19,959 bases of DNA, taken from Planctomycetaceae bacterium UBA6172. Lineage in GTDB: Bacteria; Planctomycetota; Planctomycetia; Pirellulales; Pirellulaceae. Location of the stretch: contig DITY01000237.1 of assembly GCA_002422955.1 (NCBI GenBank), positions 32,515 to 52,473 on the forward strand, in the 5' to 3' direction. Shown in pieces: positions 8,253 to 14,642 of the stretch (position 1 is its first letter; each line of letters starts with the position of its first letter). The translations under genes were made by a program, and so were the position numbers. The notes under the pieces were generated by a model that saw only the letters and a list, made by a program, of their open reading frames with translations, searched no databases and was not told the DNA's origin.

Positions 8253-8744
8253 CTAGACGAATTCGTGCCAGTCGGGTTGCAGTTGCCGAAATCGCTCCGA
8301 CCACTCGGGCTGATCGGTCAGCAAGCAGAAGTCCGCAAAATCGAAGCCAGGGCTGACACTGCAGGTCACCAAACAATACTCGCCGGGACATCGCGCGGCC
8401 TGCCAGGCCCCCGCCGGAACGATGCCGGTGACGTCAGCGATCGGGGCAGCTGCAACTCGTCGACGGATCACCTGCCGAAAATCCCGATCGCAGACGAACA
8501 AGTCCAACCCGTCGCCTTCGACGTACTGCCACAACTCGTCGGCGGCGACACGATGCCAGCGGCTGAAGGCCCCCTGCGTCAGCAAGAAGTGGATTACCGT
8601 CAGGGCCGAACGCGAAGGTCGGCCGTCCAGCGGATCGACTCGCAATTCGGACCGATAGATCTCGCGATAGAAACCGCCCTCCGGATGCGGCGACAAACTG
8701 AGTTGCGTGATCAGCTCGGCGGCCCGGGGGTGCAGTGTCGGCAT
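8253..8744 (-). CDS. Cupin domain protein, DUF985 family
   Basis: A 163-residue single-domain cupin of the DUF985 (cupin_5) family. The diagnostic N-terminal motif LSPHPEGGFYRE is present at about residues 17-28, followed by a jelly-roll core with FSRWHRVAADELWQYVEGD, which carries the conserved His and Glu, and the late strand VTCSVSPGFDFADFCLL. Proteins of this family have an RmlC-like fold and uncertain function; a sugar- or small-molecule-binding role is usually assumed. The ATG at 8744 has GAGGA about 11 bases upstream. It is the first gene of a probable three-gene transcript with the PEP-hydrolase-like protein and the NhaC antiporter, and is divergent from the broken DUF6807 gene. It ends in TAG. 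Confidence 0.9.
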   Translation of the reverse strand: MPTLHPRAAELITQLSLSPHPEGGFYREIYRSELRVDPLDGRPSRSALTVIHFLLTQGAFSRWHRVAADELWQYVEGDGLDLFVCDRDFRQVIRRRVAAAPIADVTGIVPAGAWQAARCPGEYCLVTCSVSPGFDFADFCLLTDQPEWSERFRQLQPDWHEFV

Positions 8745-8985
8745 CGTCGTGAGTGTCCTCGATCCAAAGGGTAGCGGCCGTCACCGTCCGAGGCGCGTGA
8801 CCGAGATCGGCCAACTCGCCCCTTAGGTAGGGCCCGGATTATGAGTCACGCATCGGGTTTCATGAAGCGGAGTATGGTTCGCGAAGCGGCAACCCTTAAG
8901 ACTTGCGGAGCGTGGAGATCCGGTCGAAGATAACGCCAGCCGAACGCTCCGCCACGCCATTCGATTCGCGTTCAGGATTCTGACC
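8745..8985. promoter_or_regulatory. Divergent intergenic region with inverted and direct repeats
   Basis: A 241-bp region upstream of both the cupin gene and the broken DUF6807 gene. It contains a perfect 9-bp inverted repeat, GCGGAGCGT (8905-8913) and ACGCTCCGC (8944-8952), separated by 30 bp. The right arm lies in the 13-mer ACGCTCCGCCACG (8944-8956), which recurs at 9057-9069 inside the signal-peptide region of the broken gene. A Shine-Dalgarno-like AGGA (8974-8977) precedes ATG 8986. No convincing -35/-10 pair was found. Confidence 0.45.
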
Positions 8986-9969
8986 ATGTGGACCCAGTCG
9001 CCCCGAACCTTGGGATTCGCATTCGCACTGGCCCTGAGCTGGATCGTCGGGATGCAACGCTCCGCCACGGGCTCACGTGCCTGGGCCGCGGACGTCGACG
9101 CCGGGCAGGCGTTTGCAGTTAGCAAACAGGCCGATCGTTTGGTGATCACCCGTGCCGGCCAACCGGTGGCGGAGTACGTCTTTGCGGATTTAACCATCCT
9201 CCGCCCCTACTTCGCCAACTTGCACGCCCCCGGCGGCAACCGCGTGACGCGCAACCATCCGCCGCGCCTCGAGGTCGACGAGACCGATCATGAGCAGATG
9301 CACCCCGGCGTCTAGCTCGCGTTTGGGGACATCAACGGCATCGACTTTTGGCGTAACCGGGGGCGAATTCGACACCTGCGATTCAGCGAACCGCCAACGG
9401 TGACCGACAACCAACTCCGCTTCGCGACGCAGTCGCAGTTGGAAACTCCCGACGGCCAGGTGCTGGGCATGCTGACGAGCCGTTTCCTGCTGGCCTCGCG
9501 TCCGGCGGGACGATTCCTGATTTGGGACGCGACGTTCTCAACCCCGCGGGGCGAACTCGCGTTCGGCGACCAGGAGGAGATGGGCTTTGGCGCCCGCGTC
9601 GCAACGCCGCTGACCGAAAAGAACGGCGGCTAGCTTAGCAGTTCGACGGGCCTGACCACGGCGGCCGCCACCTGGGGCCAGCCGGCGGACTGGTGTGACT
9701 ACTCGGGCCAGATCGACGAACGCAGGTGCGGCATCACGCTGATGGCCGCGCCCGAAAACTTTCGCCCCAGCTGGTGGCACAACCGCGACTACGGCCCCTT
9801 CGTCGCCAACCCGTTCGGCCGCGGGGCGATGAAGCAAGGCCCGCCGAGCGTGGTCCTCGTGGCGGCCGGTAAGGAACTACGGCTCCGCTTCGCCGCGGTC
9901 CTGCACGACGGCCAGGACTACGACCCGGCGGAGGCGTATCAAGAGTTCCTCGGTTTGCTCCGGCCCTGA
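8986..9969 (+). pseudogene. PmoA-like DUF6807 family protein, interrupted by two in-frame TAG codons
   Basis: One continuous frame of 328 codons encodes a full-length member of the planctomycete DUF6807 (PmoA-like) family, but has TAG at 9313-9315 and 9631-9633. Translation on both sides stays in frame: HPGV*LAFGDINGIDFWRN, where relatives carry Trp, and NGG*LSSSTG near FGDQEEMGFGARVATP. Later family motifs are intact (WGQPADWCDYSG, FRPSWWHNRDYG, ANPFGRGA). The N-terminus is a signal peptide (hydrophobic FAFALALSWIVG, cleavage near RAWAA-DV). No frameshift is seen, so decay is recent, or these are sequencing errors, or the codons are read through. TAG ends at least four intact neighbouring genes, so general recoding is unlikely. 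The function of the family is unknown; it is often linked to carbohydrate-use loci. The gene end is 4 bp from the convergent dehydrogenase gene. Confidence 0.85.
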
Positions 9970-9973
9970 GTGT

Positions 9974-10909
9974 TTAGCCGACCCGTTGCAGGACGACTTC
10001 CAACGTCTTCCGCAATGCGGAACCGCTGGCCCGCAGCCCCTGGACTTCTTTCGGCCAGAGGTCGATCTGCAGTTGTTCGATCACGCCTTGGCGGCCGACG
10101 CGTGTCGGTACCGAGAGCGCCACATCCCGAATCCCGTAACAGCCGTTCTGCACGGTGCTGACCGGCAACAGGCAGCGGCGATCCAAGGCCATCGCTTCGA
10201 TCACGTCGCGGATCGCGATCCCGACGGCAAAGCCCGCCCCACCTTTCCGCTTGATCACTTCGGCGCCCGAACCCTTGGTGCGGGTGAACAATTCACCAGC
10301 CAACGTCGCGTTCCAGCCCGGGAATTTTTCCAGCGGCAAGCCGGCGATCGTGGCGCTGCTCCAAACCGGCACCATCGTGTCGCCGTGTTCGCCCAGGATC
10401 AACGCTTGGACTTGGGTCGGCGGCGCGTCGAGCTGCGCGGCGATCAGGCTGCGGAACCGAATCGTGTCGAGCTGGGTGCCCAAACCGACCACCTGACGTT
10501 CGGGCAAGCCCAGCTTCTTGGCGGCGACATAAGTCAGAATGTCGACCGGGTTGGAAACGACCAACACGATCGCCGAAGACTTGGGGCCAGCCTTCTTCAC
10601 GTCACCGAGGATCTGCATGAACAGATCGGTGTTGCGATTGATCAGGTCGAGTCGCGACTCATCGGGCTTCCGCCGCAGGCCGGCGGTGATGCAGATGAAA
10701 TCGCTATCGGGGATGTGTTCATAACCGCCGCCCACGATCTTCTGATCCGCGACGCTCGGCGCACCATGCTGCAGGTCGAGCGCATGGCCGATCGCGGCTT
10801 CTTGGTTGACGTCGAGCATCGCGATCTCGCGCAAGATGCCGCCGCACTGCAAGGCATAACCGGCGCACGAACCGACGAGTCCGCCGCCGCCGATGATCGA
10901 AACTTTCAT
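9974..10909 (-). CDS. Lactate/malate dehydrogenase family protein (last gene of BMC operon)
   Basis: A 311-residue NAD-dependent 2-hydroxyacid dehydrogenase of the LDH/MDH superfamily. The Rossmann motif is GGGGLVGS (7-14), and Asp33 after strand 2 (MLDVN) indicates NAD rather than NADP. The catalytic residues are Asp148 and Arg151 (QLDTIRFR) and His175 (GEHGDT); the loop Arg is Arg86. The substrate-specificity position that is Gln in LDH is Arg80 (TAGLRRKP), and the LDH Thr246 position is Ala225 (KGGAG); both favour malate/oxaloacetate. In PVM-type BMC loci this gene is usually called lactate dehydrogenase and is thought to recycle NADH from aldehyde oxidation. No encapsulation peptide is seen at either end, so its location relative to the shell is uncertain. 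It lies 52 bp after the aldolase gene and has a weak ribosome-binding site. Confidence 0.9.
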   Translation of the reverse strand: MKVSIIGGGGLVGSCAGYALQCGGILREIAMLDVNQEAAIGHALDLQHGAPSVADQKIVGGGYEHIPDSDFICITAGLRRKPDESRLDLINRNTDLFMQILGDVKKAGPKSSAIVLVVSNPVDILTYVAAKKLGLPERQVVGLGTQLDTIRFRSLIAAQLDAPPTQVQALILGEHGDTMVPVWSSATIAGLPLEKFPGWNATLAGELFTRTKGSGAEVIKRKGGAGFAVGIAIRDVIEAMALDRRCLLPVSTVQNGCYGIRDVALSVPTRVGRQGVIEQLQIDLWPKEVQGLRASGSALRKTLEVVLQRVG

Positions 10910-10961
10910 GATGTTAGGTGAACGTGTGAGTAGGGTGAGCCGAAGCGGCCGAAGGGTTCGT

Positions 10962-11873
10962 TTAAACCTTGGAGGCCATTTGCCGCATCACCTCGTCGGT
11001 GATCAGCTTGATCAGTTGTTCTTCCTTCGGCACGGCGGGGGCCACCGCGGCGACAGGAGCGGACGACGCCGCGGGCGGACCGGGCACGCCGGGAGTCGCG
11101 CCCGGTGACGTCTTGATCGCGGGCGGCGGGGCGAAGGCCCGACGCTCAACGCCAGCCGAGGCCCACGAATCGCGGAAAATATCGTTCGCGCAGATATCGC
11201 AATTCTTGAACTCTTCGGTATTCCGCGGGTCCTTGTAGCCCCACTTGTCCTTGAGTTCCAACAACTCGCGTGACTTGTCTTCGGACAAATAGGCGACGTG
11301 GCCGAGTTGCCGAGCCAGCATCAACATCCGGCAATAGGAATCGAGGATTTCCGTCCACCAATAGGCCTGCTCGACCGTCTCCCCGTAGCTGACCGTGCCG
11401 TGGTTGGCGAGGATCATGATGTTGGTCTTTTGGACGAACGGGATGATCGTATCGGCGAACGATTGCCCACCGGGCGTCTCGTAACGGGTGATCGGGACGT
11501 CGCCCAAGAACACCTCGACCTCGGGCAGAATGCACTGCGGGATCGGCTCGCGAGCGATCGCGAAGGCGGTGGCATGGGGCGGATGGCAATGCACGACGCT
11601 GCGAACATCGGCCCGCTGGCGATAGATCTCCAGGTGCAACAGCGCTTCGCTGGACCGCTTCTTGCGACCCGACAACTGCTTGCCGGTCATGTCGACCAGC
11701 GAGATGTCATCCGGCTTGAGGAAGCCTTTGCATTGCAGCGTGGGGGTACAGAGGACTTCGTTCTCGCCAACGCGGACCGTGATGTTGCCATCATTGGCCG
11801 CGGCGAACTGGCGGTTGTAAATGCGACGACCGATGTCGCACATGTCCTGCTTGATCTGATGGATATTTTGCAT
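10962..11873 (-). CDS. Class II aldolase (fuculose/rhamnulose-1-phosphate type) with C-terminal encapsulation peptide
   Basis: A 303-residue zinc-dependent class II aldolase of the aldolase/adducin family. In PVM microcompartments it cleaves L-fuculose- or L-rhamnulose-1-phosphate to DHAP and L-lactaldehyde. Catalytic Glu76 (SSEALLH) and Zn ligands His95, His97 (VHCHPPH) and His158 (ANHGT) are present. The core ends near residue 246. It is followed by a Pro/Ala/Gly-rich linker (247-282) and a terminal amphipathic helix (about 284-302, EEQLIKLITDEVMRQMASK), the classic layout for packaging cargo inside a BMC. The sequence also has a CDIC pair (225-228) of unknown role. The start at ATG 11873 (MQNIHQIKQD) fits the family; an upstream in-frame TTG at 11927 would overlap the preceding BMC-P gene. 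The spacing is 50 bp from BMC-P and 52 bp to the dehydrogenase. Confidence 0.95.
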   Translation of the reverse strand: MQNIHQIKQDMCDIGRRIYNRQFAAANDGNITVRVGENEVLCTPTLQCKGFLKPDDISLVDMTGKQLSGRKKRSSEALLHLEIYRQRADVRSVVHCHPPHATAFAIAREPIPQCILPEVEVFLGDVPITRYETPGGQSFADTIIPFVQKTNIMILANHGTVSYGETVEQAYWWTEILDSYCRMLMLARQLGHVAYLSEDKSRELLELKDKWGYKDPRNTEEFKNCDICANDIFRDSWASAGVERRAFAPPPAIKTSPGATPGVPGPPAASSAPVAAVAPAVPKEEQLIKLITDEVMRQMASKV

Positions 11874-11923
11874 GGGACGTTGAAGGGCTGGCGTTGGGGG
11901 AGTGGAGTTTTGGTTGAGAACGA

Positions 11924-12205
11924 TCAATCGAGTCGGACTTCATCCAGGATCGCGACGATCGAGGCGTCCAGGGGTTTGATTTGGGGGGCGAAAGGCTGGG
12001 CGGCTTCGGGGCCTTCAGCGACCGCGACCAGGTCACCCAAGCCACAGCCGCACAGGTCCCAAGCGACGATCGTTTCACCGCCCAGCGGCAGCGTGGCGAT
12101 GTCTTCGATGCGGGTGACCGGTGCGACGCAGCGCAGCGTCGCACCGCCGAGCGCCGGATGCCAGCGTGACAGCGTGACCGTGCCGACCGTGCGGGCGATG
12201 ATCAT
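11924..12205 (-). CDS. BMC-P pentameric shell protein (EutN/CcmL family), copy 3
   Basis: A 93-residue EutN/CcmL-family vertex protein. Such pentamers cap the twelve corners of the BMC icosahedron. It begins with the canonical MIIARTVGTVTLSR, then a central barrel strand region (VAWDLCGCGLGDLVAVAEG), which matches the family motif D..GAG.GD.V....G, and ends with DASIVAILDEVRL, the usual I..I.D strand. Its ATG overlaps the stop of the preceding small gene (ATGA at 12202-12205), so the two are probably translationally coupled. It ends in TGA 50 bp before the aldolase. Three BMC-P paralogues in one operon is the known PVM pattern; whether they form homo- or heteropentamers is not visible here. 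Confidence 0.95.
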   Translation of the reverse strand: MIIARTVGTVTLSRWHPALGGATLRCVAPVTRIEDIATLPLGGETIVAWDLCGCGLGDLVAVAEGPEAAQPFAPQIKPLDASIVAILDEVRLD

Positions 12206-12561
12206 CGCGGCGCTCCGTAGGTTGAAAAGCTTGGGGCGGGCGATTCGGCCGCCGCGACGCGGGTCAGCCGAATCCCCATCAACTTCGCCTCGTCGCGAGC
12301 CAACGGCGTGACAACAGCACGTGTCGGAATCAACGCCTCGGTCGTACCCCGCGGGAGCGCCTCGAGCGTGGCGACGGTGATCAGCTTGGCGGTCACCGTG
12401 TGGGTCGTGACGACCGGGGCGTTCGACAACGGATTGCCCGCCGCGGCGAACGACGATGACAGCGCCACCTGGGCGTTCATCGCCATCAGCCGACGAATCA
12501 CCTCGCGGACAATCCGCTCGACGAATTCATCGGTGCTCGGTGCGGCTGGGTGAGGGGTCAT
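12202..12561 (-). CDS. BMC-associated protein with encapsulation-peptide-like N-terminus, function unassigned
   Basis: A 119-residue protein with no enzyme motif that I recognise. Residues 11-28 (DEFVERIVREVIRRLMAM) form an amphipathic helix very like the encapsulation peptides of the neighbouring PduL and aldehyde dehydrogenase. A Ser/Ala/Asn-rich linker (about 31-55) leads to a compact segment (about 56-102) with the pattern IPTRAVVTPLARDEAKLMGIRLTRV. This pattern recurs in small or N-terminal domains of other BMC-associated proteins and is remembered, not searched. The C-terminal tail (103-119) is Pro/Ser-rich. The architecture suggests a luminal adaptor or scaffold joining cargo to shell rather than a catalyst. 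It is encoded between two BMC-P genes, overlaps the next one by 4 bp (ATGA) and starts at ATG 12561. Whether it is made and encapsulated is inference. Confidence 0.82.
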   Translation of the reverse strand: MTPHPAAPSTDEFVERIVREVIRRLMAMNAQVALSSSFAAAGNPLSNAPVVTTHTVTAKLITVATLEALPRGTTEALIPTRAVVTPLARDEAKLMGIRLTRVAAAESPAPSFSTYGAPR

Positions 12562-12600
12562 GAAGTCGTGGTCTGAGGCGTTGGGTGATCGGGCTGAGTA

Positions 12601-12858
12601 TCAAGATTCCAAATTGCCCAGCACGCTCCAGCGTGCCGGTGTGTTTTTGTCGCCGACGATCTCGCGCACGCGCATCGCGTCGCTGGTGATCATCACCATG
12701 TCGCCCCGTCGACAACCGAGCGGGTCGATCGCGATCAGCGGTCCCGCATCGGGCGAGCCATCGGCCATCACCGGCTGGACGATCACCAATCGGCGACCTT
12801 CCAAGCTGGCATGCTTGGTCGTGGCTTGAGTCGTCCCGAGAATGCGGGCGGGTTGCAT
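12601..12858 (-). CDS. BMC-P pentameric shell protein (EutN/CcmL family), copy 2
   Basis: An 85-residue EutN/CcmL-family vertex protein. It starts MQPARILGTTQATTKHASLEGRRLVIVQPV, whose K..L.G..L..V.P pattern is the family hallmark, and continues with LIAIDPLGCRRGDMVMITSD, the equivalent of the D..GAG.GD.V motif. ATG 12858 is chosen because GGAG lies six bases upstream and because an earlier in-frame start would overlap the aldehyde dehydrogenase gene. It is the shortest of the three pentamers. The C-terminus (about 73-85, NTPARWSVLGNLES) differs from the usual I..I.D ending and may alter the pentamer's inner or outer face. It lies 13 bp after the aldehyde dehydrogenase gene and 39 bp before the unassigned small protein. 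Confidence 0.94.
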   Translation of the reverse strand: MQPARILGTTQATTKHASLEGRRLVIVQPVMADGSPDAGPLIAIDPLGCRRGDMVMITSDAMRVREIVGDKNTPARWSVLGNLES

Positions 12859-12871
12859 GGATCGCTCCGAA

Positions 12872-14317
12872 TTACAAGTTCGAGACACCACCGACGACGT
12901 TCAGGTCGTCGATCATGCTGCAGCGGCGCTCGCGGGTGAACGTCACCGGGGTGGTCACCCCTTCGCCCGTCGGGCCGGCGATCGAGAACGAGATGTAACC
13001 CTCGCCTCCCAAACCGAGCGACGCCATGCAGGGGCCGTTCTTCACGAACAACGTGACGTCCATGATCCGTCCCATCTTGGTCATGTTGCGGACGTCGCGA
13101 CTGTGGATGATCGCGGTGTGGCGGAAGCCGTGCTCGTACTTCTTCGCCATCGCGATCGCATGATCGACATCGCGTGCCCGGACGAACGGGACGAACGGCA
13201 TCATCTGCTCGACGCTGACGAACGGGTGATGTTCATCGGTCTCGCCGAATACCAACTCACAGCTCGCGGGAACCGTGACGCCGGCGGCATTCGCCAAGAA
13301 CGAGGCGTCGCGGCCGATGTAATCCTTGCACGCGGCGTCGTGTCGGTCGTCGCCGACCTTGACGATCGCCTTGGACGTTAGGGTGGCGATCTGCTGGGCG
13401 TCGAGTTGCACCGCGCCGGCCCGTCGCATCGCTTCCATCATCTTGTCGAACACGCTGTTGACGACGAAGACTTCTTTCTCGGCGATGCACAGCAAGTTGT
13501 TGTCGTACGAAGCGCCTTGGATGATGCAGCGGGCGGCCTTGTCCAGGTCGGCGGTCTCATCGACGACGACCGGCGGGTTACCCGGCCCGGCGACGATCGC
13601 GCGCTTGCCGCTGTTCAGCGCCGCGCGGGCGACGGCGGGGCCGCCGGTGACGCAGATCAAGGCGACGTCGCGGTGCTTGAACAACGCGTCCGCGGTCTCG
13701 AGCGTCGGCTCGGCGATCACGCAAATCAGGTTATCGATCCCGAGTTCCGCATGGATCGCGCGGTTGTAACGACGGACCCCTTCGACGGCGACGCCCTTGC
13801 CCGACGGGTGCGGGTTGACGACGACCGTGTTGCCGCCAGCGATCATGCTGACCGCGTTGCCGGTGATCGTCGGCAGACTGTGGGTCACCGGGGTGATCGC
13901 GCCGATCACGCCGAACGGGGCGCGTTCGATCAACGCGATCCCATGGTCGCCGCTGAAGGCTTTGGTCTCGATGAACTCGACGCCCGGGCTGCGTTCGCCC
14001 AGCGCCCGGAGTTTCTCGATCTTGTGTTCGGGGCGGCCGATGCCGGTCTCGCGCATCTCCATCAGTCCGAGCTCTTCGCACTGCGTGATCGCGATGTCGC
14101 GGATGATTTGGATCACCCGTTTGCGATCGGCGATCGACCGTTCACGGAGCTGCTCGAAGGCGGCGCGGGCGGCGCGGATCGCGGAATTGGCATCGTAGAA
14201 AATGCCAAACTGGCCACCGGACGGCCGGGCCTGGCTGGCCAGCAATCCCGGGGGGCAGGGCCCGACTTCGGCCAGGACCTGGGCGACCACGCTGCGGATC
14301 AAATTTTCGTCGTACAT
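12872..14317 (-). CDS. CoA-acylating aldehyde dehydrogenase, BMC cargo (PduP/EutE-like)
   Basis: A 481-residue NAD- and CoA-dependent aldehyde dehydrogenase that would oxidise L-lactaldehyde to lactyl-CoA in the BMC lumen. Residues 2-18 (YDENLIRSVVAQVLAEV) are an N-terminal encapsulation peptide, followed by a Pro/Gly linker. The catalytic domain shows FGVIGAITPVTHSLPT and GNTVVVNPHPSGKG (cofactor region), GPGNPPVVVD, and the catalytic thiol Cys277 in DNNLLCIAEKEVFVV. This matches the acylating PduP/EutE clade rather than hydrolytic ALDHs. The start at ATG 14317 is only 6 bp after the preceding BMC-P stop, with no strong ribosome-binding site, so translational coupling is likely. The downstream BMC-P gene begins 13 bp after its TAA. 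Its assignment to the PVM pathway rests on the full operon context. Confidence 0.95.
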   Translation of the reverse strand: MYDENLIRSVVAQVLAEVGPCPPGLLASQARPSGGQFGIFYDANSAIRAARAAFEQLRERSIADRKRVIQIIRDIAITQCEELGLMEMRETGIGRPEHKIEKLRALGERSPGVEFIETKAFSGDHGIALIERAPFGVIGAITPVTHSLPTITGNAVSMIAGGNTVVVNPHPSGKGVAVEGVRRYNRAIHAELGIDNLICVIAEPTLETADALFKHRDVALICVTGGPAVARAALNSGKRAIVAGPGNPPVVVDETADLDKAARCIIQGASYDNNLLCIAEKEVFVVNSVFDKMMEAMRRAGAVQLDAQQIATLTSKAIVKVGDDRHDAACKDYIGRDASFLANAAGVTVPASCELVFGETDEHHPFVSVEQMMPFVPFVRARDVDHAIAMAKKYEHGFRHTAIIHSRDVRNMTKMGRIMDVTLFVKNGPCMASLGLGGEGYISFSIAGPTGEGVTTPVTFTRERRCSMIDDLNVVGGVSNL

Positions 14318-14323
14318 GGCTCG

Positions 14324-14632
14324 TTAATCACGTTTGTAAATCGATTGTTTTTCGATCGAAACCGAATCGATGATGCCGATTACGGCCGCGTCGATCGGCA
14401 ACTTGGAAGTTTCGGGGGTCAGACGGGCACTGCTGCCTTGGACGACCAGGACGAAGTCATCGATGCCGGCACCGAGGGTGTCGACGGCGATGAAGGTGCG
14501 GCCGGTGGTGACCAGCTGGCTTCGCGACTTTTCATCAAGGCGAAAGGGTTCGACGATCAACAGCTTCTGACCGATCATGGATTCGGCCTTCTGCGTGCTG
14601 ACAACCGATCCGGTCACGCGGGCGATGAACAT
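14324..14632 (-). CDS. BMC-P pentameric shell protein (EutN/CcmL family), copy 1
   Basis: A 102-residue EutN/CcmL-family vertex protein and the most canonical of the three in this operon. It begins MFIARVTGSVVSTQKAESMIGQKLLIVEPF, contains FIAVDTLGAGIDDFVLVVQGSSAR (the D..GAG..D.V....G.SAR signature) and ends with PIDAAVIGIIDSVSIE, the usual final strand. The gene starts 10 bp after the kinase stop and ends 6 bp before the aldehyde dehydrogenase start, forming the tightest part of the operon. In PVM compartments, BMC-P proteins close the icosahedral vertices. Confidence 0.96.
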   Translation of the reverse strand: MFIARVTGSVVSTQKAESMIGQKLLIVEPFRLDEKSRSQLVTTGRTFIAVDTLGAGIDDFVLVVQGSSARLTPETSKLPIDAAVIGIIDSVSIEKQSIYKRD

Positions 14633-14642
14633 CAGACGATTC

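Noticed and set aside
8986..9969. Use of TAG as a sense codon in this organism.
   Set aside because: The aldo/keto reductase, NhaC and cupin genes end in TAG at the expected protein length, so TAG is a normal stop here; local readthrough remains possible but is not favoured.
12621..12636. GCACGCT-CC-AGCGTGC palindrome near the 3' end of BMC-P copy 2.
   Set aside because: The two-base loop cannot form the full stem, and it lies within conserved-length coding sequence with no U-run; it is probably coding coincidence.
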